Below are positions 7,638 through 17,202 of a stretch of DNA of 64,000 bases, piece after piece. This DNA comes from an uncultured bacterium (lineage in GTDB: Bacteria > Bacteroidota > Bacteroidia > Bacteroidales > Bacteroidaceae). Position 1 is the first letter of the stretch. Every line of letters begins with the position of its first letter. The stretch spans positions 23,812 through 87,811 of the forward strand of contig CAJMQU010000015.1 of NCBI GenBank assembly GCA_905215555.1. The letters run 5' to 3'. The translations under genes and the position numbers were made by a program. The notes under the pieces are model-generated. The model was not told the origin of the DNA and made no database searches. It worked only from the letters and a program-made list of their open reading frames with translations.

Positions 7638-10223
7638 ATGAGAAAATTGTATCGATGTCTATTCCTGCTGAGCACAGTTGTCTTAGCCGGGGGAATGTGG
7701 AGTTGTTCGGATGACGACGACGAAACAGAAAGTGTTGTCATAACACAAACAAGTACGGATGAAGCGAGCGAAGTGTATGCGACTTCTGCTACGTTTAAAC
7801 TGGCTACTAAGGGGGTGGAATCTTTTGCCTATCAAGTAGTGGAAGGGGCCGATGCCGCAGCTCCCGCAGGAGAAGTGATTTATGCTGAAGCTCAGGAAAA
7901 TAATGCGGTTATTCCGGCAAAAGATGGTGATAACGAGGTTACTGTATATGGCTTGGAAGGAAATAAAACTTATACTGTGTTTTTTGCATTAAAAAAGGGC
8001 GCGGAGTATATTGTTAAGTCGCAAACGGTTACCACGCCTGCTTATACACGCCTGATAACGGTTATAGACACAAAACCTTATAGCATAAAAGTGCATATCG
8101 AAGTTCCGGAAAATACTTACTATAAATTTACTTTCGGGCGTCGTGATATGTATCAGGCACAGAAAGATCAATTTGGAATGACTGATGGAGATTATGTGTC
8201 ATATGGAGAGTTATATAAAGGCTCTAAAACCATATCTTTAGTTGACGGTGAGTATCTGGAAGAAAATCCGAAGCCGAATGTAGATATACCTATACAAGTG
8301 CTGCCGGGCTATCCTTATGTTATATTAATAGCTGAATGTGATGCGGATGGCAATGTGTTGTGTGAGTATGATTATGGTGGCGGCGGAGATGATTGGGATT
8401 TGATGAAAACGACCCGGTCGGCCACTGCTCCTATTACAGATGGGTATACTGATAAATGTTCGGATGAAGGGGCGACTTTCAATGGAAAATATGCTAAGCA
8501 ATATCTTTATGGTGGTTCTACCTTGATTGAAAGTAAAATTGCTATTGAAACGACAAAGATAACGGAACGCACGGCTACTTTTACTATTGTACCGGATGAG
8601 GAAGTTGTCACTTATGTTGTTAATGCAATGCCGCTGGAAGAGTATGAATACTATGTTACTTTATGTGGTGAGAGAGGTATGCCTACATTTATGTTGACCG
8701 GCAGTGAAATGTATACGGGTTCTCAGGTTATGTCTACAAATCCTGACGCCCTTCCTTTTGAAAAGGGTGGAAAATACAAATTGATAGTTATAGGTACATA
8801 CAGTGAAGATTATAGCATACAAAGTATACAGACTATAGATTTCACTCCGCTTGAATCTACGAAGCCAGCAGCAAAGCTGGAGATTACCCCTAAAGAAGAT
8901 CCGGACGGAAGCCCGTGGATGGTATGGTTCAATATCAAAGCTCCGGATAAGAACTGTTCCTATATTAAGTATTTGATGAACTATATGAAAGAATGGTATC
9001 CTATGTTGAACTCCGGTACTGACAAAGAACAATTGATGCAGTCATATGGCAACTATGTCACTGAAGCAGAAATCATTGATGCCATCAACAGTAATGAGGG
9101 ATATGATATAGGTTTCACTTCCTGGGAACATATGGAATCAATGATAATGGTAGCTTCTTTCAACGAAGATGAAAAGATGTCGGTATATGAAGGTAATTCA
9201 ACATCTTTGGCAGAAAACAATAAAGAACGGGTGGAATCCTCACTCTTTGATGATCTGAGGGGAGACTGGACTGCTACATGTCAAGCCCAATGGAGGGATT
9301 ATGCCGGAGATTACGATCAGAAGATATCATTTAAGATTACTCTTGATGGTAAGCCGGAACAGGGTCCTTCTTCTGTCAGTGCTATGGCACCGGAAGATTA
9401 TAATGCTCTTTTTGATTACTTTAAGAATAGTGCCATGAAGAACGGACAGACAGAGACTGAGGCCACGGCATACGCGAAGACAAAAGTTTCCGAGCTGTTT
9501 GATGAATATAAGTCGGAAGCAGTGCGCTATGCAGATAAGTATAGAGGACAGAATCGTTTGGTAGGATTAGGCTTCGACGCGGCTCATGAATATAAGAATT
9601 CCTGGGACTTATTCTGTGATCTGGATTATTCGGCCTATGACACGGAAGAATTGTTCTATGATTATGGTCCGAAATTCTTTTTGGAAGTGAGCAAGGATGA
9701 GAATGGTAAAGACAAGATTGAGCTGAATACTGACCAGAGCAGGGTTGCCCCACTTTCGGCATGGCAAGCTTATGAAATTAACTTCTTAGGTTATAATTCG
9801 GCTAATTTCAATAATGCTCCTCTAGGCAGTTTCCCGGTAACTATATCCGAGGATAAAAACACGATTACTATTGGCGGGCTTGAAGCTGACGGTGTGTTGT
9901 GTTATCCTTCTCCCGCCTACTATGTAATGGCTAATTACTATACTTTTATTTCACAAATTACTTCCCCAATTACTCTGACAAGAGGTTGGACAGGTGTGAA
10001 AGAAAACAGGACTTCTGTTGTGAAGGCTACTAATTTGGCTGCCGACAGTAGCAAAAAAGGCTATACAAACCGCAAGGGTAACCGTTTCATGCGTACCGGT
10101 TTGCCTTGGACTAAGGATGGTATATTACCGTTGATGCCGGAGACTACTATAAAGTCTGCTTCTTTAAAAGAAAATATCCAGAAAAAAGCGGCTGAGGTAC
10201 ATGCCAAGATGTCTCAGAAATAG
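7638..10223 (+). CDS. Large surface lipoprotein of unknown function, first gene of an envelope operon
   Basis: The start at 7638 is preferred over the upstream ATG at 7593 because it gives a clean type II signal peptide: MRKLYRCLFLLSTVVLAGG, then the lipobox GMWSC and an acidic run (SDDDDETE), as in Bacteroides surface-exported lipoproteins. The mature part is about 840 residues. It has one or more beta-sandwich modules near the N-terminus (YATSATFKLATKGVESFAYQV, fibronectin/PKD-like) and a long acidic, Tyr-rich region. The C-terminal 100 residues are more basic. No catalytic motif was recognised. It is followed by a terminator-like hairpin, then TlpA, DUF6029, Omp28-like and metalloprotease genes on the same strand. 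Confidence 0.75.
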   Translation: MRKLYRCLFLLSTVVLAGGMWSCSDDDDETESVVITQTSTDEASEVYATSATFKLATKGVESFAYQVVEGADAAAPAGEVIYAEAQENNAVIPAKDGDNEVTVYGLEGNKTYTVFFALKKGAEYIVKSQTVTTPAYTRLITVIDTKPYSIKVHIEVPENTYYKFTFGRRDMYQAQKDQFGMTDGDYVSYGELYKGSKTISLVDGEYLEENPKPNVDIPIQVLPGYPYVILIAECDADGNVLCEYDYGGGGDDWDLMKTTRSATAPITDGYTDKCSDEGATFNGKYAKQYLYGGSTLIESKIAIETTKITERTATFTIVPDEEVVTYVVNAMPLEEYEYYVTLCGERGMPTFMLTGSEMYTGSQVMSTNPDALPFEKGGKYKLIVIGTYSEDYSIQSIQTIDFTPLESTKPAAKLEITPKEDPDGSPWMVWFNIKAPDKNCSYIKYLMNYMKEWYPMLNSGTDKEQLMQSYGNYVTEAEIIDAINSNEGYDIGFTSWEHMESMIMVASFNEDEKMSVYEGNSTSLAENNKERVESSLFDDLRGDWTATCQAQWRDYAGDYDQKISFKITLDGKPEQGPSSVSAMAPEDYNALFDYFKNSAMKNGQTETEATAYAKTKVSELFDEYKSEAVRYADKYRGQNRLVGLGFDAAHEYKNSWDLFCDLDYSAYDTEELFYDYGPKFFLEVSKDENGKDKIELNTDQSRVAPLSAWQAYEINFLGYNSANFNNAPLGSFPVTISEDKNTITIGGLEADGVLCYPSPAYYVMANYYTFISQITSPITLTRGWTGVKENRTSVVKATNLAADSSKKGYTNRKGNRFMRTGLPWTKDGILPLMPETTIKSASLKENIQKKAAEVHAKMSQK

Positions 10224-10246
10224 CGGCAAACTGTGAAAACTATTTA

Positions 10247-10278
10247 AAGGATACACCGGAATAATTCCGGTGTACCTT
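10247..10278 (+). terminator. Terminator or attenuator between the lipoprotein and TlpA-like genes
   Basis: TACACCGGAA and TTCCGGTGTA pair perfectly around the loop TAA. AAGG/CCTT extends the stem past one bulged A, and a T-run follows. The next gene starts 32 nt later, so partial read-through is likely if the genes form one operon. Confidence 0.75.
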
Positions 10279-10309
10279 TTCTGTTATTAATTAAGAAATA
10301 CTTGATATA

Positions 10310-10801
10310 ATGAAGAAAATCAGTTTCTTAATGGGGGTATTCTTCGTTTTTTCTACCCTTGTGACCTATGCTCAGGTATTGCCTGATGTAAAAGTCGAGA
10401 ACACTCGGAATGAAATAATTTCTACAAAAACATTGATGGACGGAAAGCCTTTCATCCTTTCTTTCTGGGGAGTGACCTGCAAGCCTTGTATCACCGAACT
10501 CAATACGCTGAACGAACTATTGGAAGAATGGCGTGAAGAAGTAGATTTCAAGATTGTTGCCGTATCTATTGATGATAGCCGTTTTACGGCTCGCGCCCGG
10601 TCTATGGCCAAGGGATTTGGATGGGATTTTATCTGTTTATTCGATAAAAACCAGAATCTGAAGCGAGCAATGAACGTGTCTCTTACTCCGCAGACTTATA
10701 TCGTGGATGGAAATGGTAAAATTGTATATTCACATTCGGGCTATACTCCCGGTAGCGAACTGGAATTACTGGAGAAGCTTAAAGAACTGGAAAAGAAATG
10801 A
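10310..10801 (+). CDS. TlpA/ResA-like thioredoxin-fold protein
   Basis: This 163-residue protein has an N-terminal signal peptide (MKKISFLMGVFFVFSTLVTYAQ) and then an AhpC/TSA-like thioredoxin fold. The redox motif is GVTCKPCITEL, a CxxC type (C-K-P-C), near residue 57, and the cis-Pro region is SLTPQTYIVD near 128. Members of the TlpA/ResA group reduce disulfides or supply electrons to partner proteins in the periplasm. The stop codon overlaps the start of the DUF6029 gene by ATGA, which suggests translational coupling. The Omp28-like protein two genes downstream also carries a CxxC, a plausible partner. Confidence 0.88.
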   Translation: MKKISFLMGVFFVFSTLVTYAQVLPDVKVENTRNEIISTKTLMDGKPFILSFWGVTCKPCITELNTLNELLEEWREEVDFKIVAVSIDDSRFTARARSMAKGFGWDFICLFDKNQNLKRAMNVSLTPQTYIVDGNGKIVYSHSGYTPGSELELLEKLKELEKK

Positions 10802-12378
10802 GAAAACTATATGCAATGTGGATGTTGGCCTGTCTTTCTGTGGCTCAGCTCAATGCCCAGGAATCTAATAAAGGCCAGTTGACGGGCAGCCTGGAGAGCA
10901 ACAGTATCTATTATGTGGAAGATACAGGTCTGGATGCCGGTTCTTCCGTAAACCCTGATGACCATTTTGGTTCAAACAACTATTTAAAATTGGACTATAA
11001 TTATGGTAAATTCTCTGCCGGTATTCAACTGGAAGGATTCTTACCTGCTTTGCAAGGATATGATTATGCTGTTTACGGTAAAGGTAAACGTGCGCTTTTA
11101 GGAGCTAAATATGTGAGCTGGCAAGATCAGAATTTCGGTTTCCGTGTTGGTGATATTTACGACCAATACGGTAGCGGACTTGTGTTTCGCAGTTACGAAG
11201 ACCGGGCTTTAGGCTTCAATAATTCTATTGAGGGCGTGCAGGGACATTATGAATATAAGGAATATGTCCGTTTGAGCGGACTGTATGGCCGTCCCCGCCT
11301 TTATCTGGATTATGCTGACAGCTACGTCCGTGGATTTGATGCCAGTGTTTCACTTTCTTCACTTCTGGGTTTGCAGACTATGAATCTGAACGCAGAAGGC
11401 AGTTATGTGAATCGTTATGAAGATTTAAAGGAAAATGCCGATTTAATCGATATTCTTACCACCTCCAATCTTGATATGTTTTCCGGACGTATTAGTTGGG
11501 ACTGGAATGATTGGACTGCACGTGCTGAATATGTGAGTAAAGGGAAAGACTTGCCTACCTCTGTCAGTGCAAATATGGTGGATGGGAATGCAATTCTTGC
11601 AGAACTGGGGTATAGCCATAACCGTTTTAGTGTATTGGGCACATTCCGCCGATTGGAACACATGAATACGATGCTTACACTGATAGGTGAAGGCGCCGGT
11701 AATGTGTTGAATTACCTGCCTGCCCTGACTCGTCAATATACCTACATGCTGGCAAACCTTAATCCCTATCAAGTGAATGCCGAAGGGGAAACCGGAGGGC
11801 AGATTGATGCCTATTACTCTATTCGTGGTGACAAACAACGTAACGATTACTGGAATTTCCATGCAAACTTCTCTACTTTCTATTCAGATAAGGACCTGAC
11901 CGGAGAAAGCCGTCTTTTATGGCGTGATATAAATGCGGACATAGAACATCAATGGAACAAACGGTGGAAAACTGCTTTCTTGGTATCTGTGCAGGAATGG
12001 AGTCCCAGTCATGGTATGCAGGATGTGACTTATGCTTCAAATGTCTTTGTACTGGACAATACGTATAAATTCAACAAGAAGACAGCTTTGCGTGCAGAGG
12101 TACAGTATCTCTATTCAACAGATTATGAGAAGGATTGGGTGGCTGCTTTGGTGGAATTGAGTCTGGCTCCCCGCTGGAGCTTTGCCGTAAGTGATATGTG
12201 GAATCATGGCACTACGGACAAGCACTATTATAATGCTTCTGTCAGCTATACGCAACATCGCACCCGCTTGCAACTGAGTTATGGACGCAACCGTGCCGGA
12301 TTTGTATGTTCGGGTGGAGTATGCCGTTACCAGCCAGCCTATACCGGTGCTAACCTGACGTTGACTACCAGCTTTTGA
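10798..12378 (+). CDS. DUF6029 family outer-membrane beta-barrel-like protein
   Basis: This 526-residue protein has a signal peptide (MRKLYAMWMLACLSVAQLNAQ). The rest alternates aromatic and polar residues in short strands (for example NNYLKLDYNYGKFSAGIQLEG) and ends in an aromatic-terminated strand (NLTLTTSF), as outer-membrane barrels do. It matches my recollection of DUF6029 from Bacteroidales. No function is established for the family that I know of. The start overlaps the stop of the TlpA-like gene by 4 nt. Its position in a thioredoxin-Omp28-metalloprotease operon suggests a role in envelope assembly or secretion of its neighbours, which is inference. Confidence 0.72.
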   Translation: MRKLYAMWMLACLSVAQLNAQESNKGQLTGSLESNSIYYVEDTGLDAGSSVNPDDHFGSNNYLKLDYNYGKFSAGIQLEGFLPALQGYDYAVYGKGKRALLGAKYVSWQDQNFGFRVGDIYDQYGSGLVFRSYEDRALGFNNSIEGVQGHYEYKEYVRLSGLYGRPRLYLDYADSYVRGFDASVSLSSLLGLQTMNLNAEGSYVNRYEDLKENADLIDILTTSNLDMFSGRISWDWNDWTARAEYVSKGKDLPTSVSANMVDGNAILAELGYSHNRFSVLGTFRRLEHMNTMLTLIGEGAGNVLNYLPALTRQYTYMLANLNPYQVNAEGETGGQIDAYYSIRGDKQRNDYWNFHANFSTFYSDKDLTGESRLLWRDINADIEHQWNKRWKTAFLVSVQEWSPSHGMQDVTYASNVFVLDNTYKFNKKTALRAEVQYLYSTDYEKDWVAALVELSLAPRWSFAVSDMWNHGTTDKHYYNASVSYTQHRTRLQLSYGRNRAGFVCSGGVCRYQPAYTGANLTLTTSF

Positions 12379-12413
12379 TAACAACATGTTATATTATAAA
12401 AATTATAGAACAA

Positions 12414-13556
12414 ATGATACATTTAAGTAAATACTTATATTTGGCAATTGCCATTGTAATAGTTGTCTTTTCCGCTTGTAGTGGAAATTCCAATGACGGA
12501 CCGGAAAACGGTGAAGGTAATGAGACCGGTACTTTAGTATTGCGTACTTCGGCCACTGTGATTGAAGCAAACGGACAGGATGCTACCGTCTTTACTGTAA
12601 TGAAAGGAAACTCCGATGTTACGGACAAAGCTATTATTTATAAAGCTTCGGCTGTTTACAGCAACACTTCCTTTTCTTCTTCTACGGAAGGGGTTTTTCA
12701 ATTTTTCGCCAGCTATAATGGTGAGATTTCTGATAAGATTACAGTACAAGCTGTAAGTGGGATACCGTCCTTACCGTCTGATCCGAATGCGAGTGCCTTT
12801 GAAGGATTCAGGCATCGTGTATTGGCTGTGCAGGGCACCAGTACCGGATGTGCTTATTGTCCTTATATGATTTCCGGTATCAATATCTTCTCAAAAACAG
12901 AGCGGGCGTCCGGCACTGTGTTTGTAGCAGTACATACCAATATCAATGAGACCGACCCTATGACCAATGAGGCTTCTCTGGCTATTATCAGTGCTGCGGG
13001 GATGAACAGCTTCCCTGCCATGGTGATCAATATGGATAAGGACATGTCCATCGGTTCCAATTATCCCCAGCAGATATCCAATAATATTTCTACCAATGTG
13101 AGGCTGGCTTTAGAAGCCCCTGCTACTTGTGGAATTTCAGCTGCCGTAAGTGGGACAGAAGCTTCTGGCAAATTGAAAGTACAGGCTAAAGTAAAAACGG
13201 GGGCAGATGCCAATTACCGTATTGCCGCCTGGCTGCTGGAAGATGGCATTCAACATGCGCAGGCCAATTCGACTGATGTTACTCTTGATTCTCCGATGAT
13301 CCATAATAAAGCCTTGCGGGCTGCTAACTCCACTTCTCCCGCAGCCGGTGTTTTACTGGGCGGACGCACCGGATGGACGAAGGGTGAAAAAGCTGATTTC
13401 TTCTGCGAGTTTAATATTGCGCAGGCAGGCATCAATAATTTAAGTAAATGTCATGTTGTGATCATCGTTTCCAAACCGAACTCGGCGAACCGTTTTACTG
13501 TTGACAATGTTATTGATTGTCCTATCAACGGAAATGTCGCTTTTGAATACGAATAA
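12414..13556 (+). CDS. Omp28-like lipoprotein with a CxYC thioredoxin-like motif
   Basis: The start at 12414 gives a lipoprotein signal (MIHLSKYLYLAIAIVIVVF, lipobox FSAC), better than the open frame start at 12375. The mature protein of about 360 residues has an N-terminal Ig-like segment. A thioredoxin-fold region follows, with the motif GTSTGCAYCPYMISGI near residue 145 and a SFPAMVINMDK cis-Pro-like segment, as in the Omp28 family. The C-terminal ~130 residues form a beta domain. Omp28 proteins are outer-membrane associated; the CxxC suggests thiol-disulfide chemistry. The TlpA-like protein encoded two genes upstream may be its reductant (inference). Confidence 0.82.
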   Translation: MIHLSKYLYLAIAIVIVVFSACSGNSNDGPENGEGNETGTLVLRTSATVIEANGQDATVFTVMKGNSDVTDKAIIYKASAVYSNTSFSSSTEGVFQFFASYNGEISDKITVQAVSGIPSLPSDPNASAFEGFRHRVLAVQGTSTGCAYCPYMISGINIFSKTERASGTVFVAVHTNINETDPMTNEASLAIISAAGMNSFPAMVINMDKDMSIGSNYPQQISNNISTNVRLALEAPATCGISAAVSGTEASGKLKVQAKVKTGADANYRIAAWLLEDGIQHAQANSTDVTLDSPMIHNKALRAANSTSPAAGVLLGGRTGWTKGEKADFFCEFNIAQAGINNLSKCHVVIIVSKPNSANRFTVDNVIDCPINGNVAFEYE

Positions 13557-13574
13557 AAACTTAATTTACCTGAT

Positions 13575-14897
13575 ATGGTTAGAATGAAATATCTCAAATT
13601 ACTGTTCCTGTTCGCTCTATGCCTGCCTTTAGTGGCAGGCTGTAGCGATGATGATGAAGAAACTCCTTACGTGGAAGTTTCGCAATCCTCGTTTACGGAT
13701 CTGGATGCCACAGCTGCTACATTGACCTTGAAGATAATGTCGAACGCTTCGTGGACGGTGACTTCGGACGCTTCGTGGTGTGTACCTTCAAAAGCAGGTG
13801 GTGAAGGAATTGCCGACGTTCAGTTGGACATTGCCGAAAATACGGATAGAGGAATGCGTACAGCCCAAATAACTGTCGCAACGGCAGGTGGTGTGTCGTC
13901 TCAGACTGTTACAGTCAGTCAGAAGGTCGTCGTACCTGATGATAATTATCATTATAAGTTACCTGTTGTTTTTCATGTCATTTATTCCAGTAAAAGCAAC
14001 ACGAAACAGTATGTAAAGACAGGTTGGCTGGAAACTATACTTGCTGATGTGAATAAACTTTATAAGAACAGTGGGGTGGACTTAAATGTGGAGTTTGCAC
14101 TGGCTACTGAAGATCCTGAAGGCAATAAGCTGGAGGAACCTGGCGTACATCGTGTACAATGGGCTAATGCCCGGCTTAGTTGCAGGGAATTTATGGGATA
14201 TACTGCCAATACACCTCAAAAGTATATTGATTTGATGTGGGATCAGGACCGCTATATTAATGTTTGTCTTTATACTTTCACAGAAGAAAGCGTGTTAGGT
14301 ATTTCTACTTTTCCCTATACGATTCAGCCGGACTATTTAGAAGGCCTGAGTGTGCTGGCATATGAAGTTGATTATACCAATATCCCTTATCCGCATTGCG
14401 TCAGTATTAATAACGATTATATTTATGATCATGATGCATACTATAGCAGTTCTGATATTGTTGCTACATTGACGCATGAACTGGGGCATTATTTAGGATT
14501 ACGTCATGCATTTTCTGAAAATGACGAGGATATGACAGGAAGTTCCGACTGGTGCATTGACAGTGATTTCTGTGGAGATACTCCAACATATAATAAAGCT
14601 GAATATGATGATTATCTTTTGAAATATTTAGGAAATAGCGGCACTATGACGCAAGCAGACTATGAGGTTTTGGTCATGCGTAATGACTGCAAACATCCGG
14701 GTGTAACTTTCCGCTCGACCAATGTAATGGATTATGCCATTTCCGATGCAGACGAGTTTACGGCAGATCAAACAGCACGTATGCGCTATGTGATGTTGCA
14801 CAGTCCGTTCATTCCGGGACCAAAGATTCGTACTCCGGAACAACAGCAACCGTCCAGTCGCACTCCGGTTCATTTCGAAATGAAAGCTTATGAATAG
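13575..14897 (+). CDS. BACON-domain zinc metalloprotease lipoprotein (M43-like, BF0631 family)
   Basis: This 440-residue lipoprotein has a signal peptide ending in the lipobox LVAGC, followed by SDDDEE. An in-frame ATG at 13584 would give a slightly shorter signal. Residues about 35-115 are a BACON domain (SNASWTVTSDASWCVPSKAGG). The catalytic domain has the metzincin zinc site HELGHYLGLRH near residue 300 and a Met-turn (NVMDYAI) near 388, so it should be an active peptidase of the pappalysin/M43 type. It fits the NCBI family named after B. fragilis BF0631. It is the last gene of the operon. Surface display is expected from the acidic residues after the lipid cysteine. Confidence 0.88.
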   Translation: MVRMKYLKLLFLFALCLPLVAGCSDDDEETPYVEVSQSSFTDLDATAATLTLKIMSNASWTVTSDASWCVPSKAGGEGIADVQLDIAENTDRGMRTAQITVATAGGVSSQTVTVSQKVVVPDDNYHYKLPVVFHVIYSSKSNTKQYVKTGWLETILADVNKLYKNSGVDLNVEFALATEDPEGNKLEEPGVHRVQWANARLSCREFMGYTANTPQKYIDLMWDQDRYINVCLYTFTEESVLGISTFPYTIQPDYLEGLSVLAYEVDYTNIPYPHCVSINNDYIYDHDAYYSSSDIVATLTHELGHYLGLRHAFSENDEDMTGSSDWCIDSDFCGDTPTYNKAEYDDYLLKYLGNSGTMTQADYEVLVMRNDCKHPGVTFRSTNVMDYAISDADEFTADQTARMRYVMLHSPFIPGPKIRTPEQQQPSSRTPVHFEMKAYE

Positions 14898-14917
14898 ATG
14901 AAAGGGTAATTGCGCCC

Positions 14918-14971
14918 AAAGTCAGAGGTAAGAACTTTGTCCCGTAGAGGAACCATGCGTTCCTCTACGGG
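14918..14971. repeat. Dispersed hairpin repeat, copy 1 (left end of the fimbrial module)
   Basis: CCCGTAGAGGAAC (14941-14953) and GTTCCTCTACGGG (14959-14971) form a perfect 13-bp stem with a 5-nt loop. The stem and about 22 bp to its left resemble a second copy at 23378-23432 in the same orientation. The repeat lies inside the 3' end of the fimbrial tip gene and encodes its last 15 residues. Confidence 0.8.
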
Positions 14972-17153
14972 TAAGAAAAGAGGCCGTGAAGACTCCGGGA
15001 GGCGTTTCTTTAACGCAACGTACCGGAAAACCTGATACCCGGTAATTACCATTTGGAATACCTACTAATGTACTACCAAAACCTAAACCTGCCGCAAAAG
15101 AAGTATTAATTCCTCCAGGAGAGGAAAGCCAACCATAACCATTAGTGCCAAGACCATTTATTGTTGCATCATTAAATGACATATTCCCTGACGCCGGAAG
15201 GAAAATCGTGCCACCTGCTACATTTATTGTAAACCCTTTAGAAAAACCTCCTACTGCATTCACTGATGCAAAATCATAGGAAAGCCAAGAAGATGATTCA
15301 TAAGTGATTTTCAGCATTTCCGTCCAAGTATCAGCAGGAGCTACACGCCATCCTAAAGGACAAGGGTCATAAATGGTTTTATAGCTATCCCATGGTACCG
15401 GATCCGGTCTATTTTCTGCCACGTTATTATCTCCCCATAAACAATTGGAAACTTGCCAATCAGCACTTCCGATAGTAGCAGTCGCAATCCAATTATGTGG
15501 TTCCTCCGAGTTAGTAAAAAAAATCCATGGAGTTTTTATTGTTTGAGCTATAATGCTTTTAGCATTGCCGCCTACTGTTTCTGCGTTCTTCTTGTCTCCT
15601 CGGTGAATACTACGAGCAGCATATTTTCCGACAAAAGGGTCTTTACGCCCAAATTGATAATACAAACCATTGGAGCCAATACAATCTTCATATGTAACCT
15701 TTCCATTAAATGATGCCCCCAAATTGCGATCCATAACATATATACTTCGTCTCAAATAAGTTACTGTATTTACTACATAGTCACGATTCAACTTATCCAG
15801 ATCAACCCCATTAGTATGCCAGATATGCCAACTCCAGAGAATTTCATCTTTCTTTTTTACAGCAATCAGTGCATTCCCCCTACTTTCTCCTGTTTTAAAG
15901 AAGACATACCCATCTTGTAGCAAAAGACCTTGAATAATTGGTTGCGAACCGTCACTTTCCCATACAAGTTCTACCCCGTCAGGAGATATGTTTACACCTC
16001 CGGTCGGAGAGATATCTGCAGTTGCGTCCCCTTTTCCGATTACTATACCATTTCCTCTTACTGTTGCTTTAAATCTATACCAAGTATTGGTTTGTGAAGC
16101 AAGATAACAATTTGCCGTACCGCCACTACTTAAATCAATCACACCAGTAGAGTTCATCGTTACCCTTGTATCTGCCAGCGCATTATCACTCAAAGTAATG
16201 TTATACGTATAATTGCCATTCCGCTTGATATTGAAGTCATTCTTATTGTTCTCGCCAAGATACACGGTCCATTTTGCGGTAACTGCCCCTATAGTACCAT
16301 TGATTTCTACATACGTAGCATGTGCCGGTGCATTGGTGGAAGATTTATCTTTTTGTTGAGAGATAGATGTATTTACTCCTCTTCGATTCTCAAGCATATA
16401 GAATGTTGTACCAGCGGTAGTTGCACTACTTGGACCTATACCGCCACAGTTCAGCCAAGCACTTGTCGCATCCGCTGTGTTGGATATATAATAGGAGTTT
16501 TTAGGAAGATTATAAATTTTAAAATTGGTAATAGTAATTCCAGTGCTTTCTTTCACTTTGATTTTCAACTCAACTCGTGCAACCATGCGGGTCAATACCA
16601 GTCGTGTGGCTAAAGCCTGCGCTCCCGCCTTGATATTCACACTCTTCATACTTCCGGTCATTAGCAAATTAGTACCTTTACCCAGGTCGTCCCAATTGGT
16701 AAGACTATATACCATACTTTTCAGATAAGACTCCTTATGTATGGCATACCCCTTGAACAAATCGGCTTTGCCCGTATTGGCAACGGCGTAGATAGTACAC
16801 CCGGTAGCACTGCGCGTATTAACGGTAACCGTAGAACTACCCGTCTGATATTTCTGACCGATCAGTTCTCCCGAACTGTTATATACCAGAATATGAAGAT
16901 TACTGACCACACTCTCATTAACTGTCCGGGTAGCAATATCCACCTGTTCCTCACCCTGCACTTCCAACCGGATGGTAGCAGGCTGGCCTTCCTCCACATC
17001 CTCCATACCCTCGTCTTCCGGTTGGCAGGAACTGCAAACAGCCGTCATCGCCAGCAACGTGCCCAGCATGAACAGCACGAAAAGCACTTTCCAGCAAAAT
17101 GGAACAGGCTCTTCCTGTGTACGGTATACTCTGTATTCAAATAACTTGATCAT
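14922..17153 (-). CDS. Fimbrial tip-type protein (DUF4906/FISUMP-like lipoprotein)
   Basis: This 743-residue protein has a long N-terminus, a hydrophobic segment (VLFVLFMLGTLLAMTAV) and the lipobox-like CSSC near residue 43, followed by acidic residues. Residues about 60-340 form a fimbrillin-like beta-sandwich region (DUF4906/Mfa-like). Residues about 470-725 resemble a Fibrobacter succinogenes major paralogous domain (GLYYQFGRKDPF, DPCPLGWRVP-like DPCPLGWRVAPADTW, FPVRC near the end). These architectures occur in accessory or tip subunits of Bacteroidales type V fimbriae. The terminal RRGTHGSSTGQSSYL is encoded by the hairpin repeat, so the original C-terminus probably lay near FPVRCVKE. 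It is the last gene of the fimbrial operon. Confidence 0.75.
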   Translation of the reverse strand: MIKLFEYRVYRTQEEPVPFCWKVLFVLFMLGTLLAMTAVCSSCQPEDEGMEDVEEGQPATIRLEVQGEEQVDIATRTVNESVVSNLHILVYNSSGELIGQKYQTGSSTVTVNTRSATGCTIYAVANTGKADLFKGYAIHKESYLKSMVYSLTNWDDLGKGTNLLMTGSMKSVNIKAGAQALATRLVLTRMVARVELKIKVKESTGITITNFKIYNLPKNSYYISNTADATSAWLNCGGIGPSSATTAGTTFYMLENRRGVNTSISQQKDKSSTNAPAHATYVEINGTIGAVTAKWTVYLGENNKNDFNIKRNGNYTYNITLSDNALADTRVTMNSTGVIDLSSGGTANCYLASQTNTWYRFKATVRGNGIVIGKGDATADISPTGGVNISPDGVELVWESDGSQPIIQGLLLQDGYVFFKTGESRGNALIAVKKKDEILWSWHIWHTNGVDLDKLNRDYVVNTVTYLRRSIYVMDRNLGASFNGKVTYEDCIGSNGLYYQFGRKDPFVGKYAARSIHRGDKKNAETVGGNAKSIIAQTIKTPWIFFTNSEEPHNWIATATIGSADWQVSNCLWGDNNVAENRPDPVPWDSYKTIYDPCPLGWRVAPADTWTEMLKITYESSSWLSYDFASVNAVGGFSKGFTINVAGGTIFLPASGNMSFNDATINGLGTNGYGWLSSPGGINTSFAAGLGFGSTLVGIPNGNYRVSGFPVRCVKETPPGVFTASFLTRRGTHGSSTGQSSYL

Positions 17154-17163
17154 TGTATTCTTA

Positions 17164-17202
17164 CTTACATTTCTACATCCGGCTTACATTTCCACATCCT
17201 GG
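17164..17202 (-). repeat. 19/20-bp tandem duplication at the anchor-tip gene junction
   Basis: CTTACATTTCTACATCCGG at 17164-17182 is followed directly by a near copy at 17183-17202. The second copy covers the stop codon and last codons (DVEM) of the Mfa2-like gene; the first lies in the 30-nt spacer before the tip gene. Confidence 0.7.
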
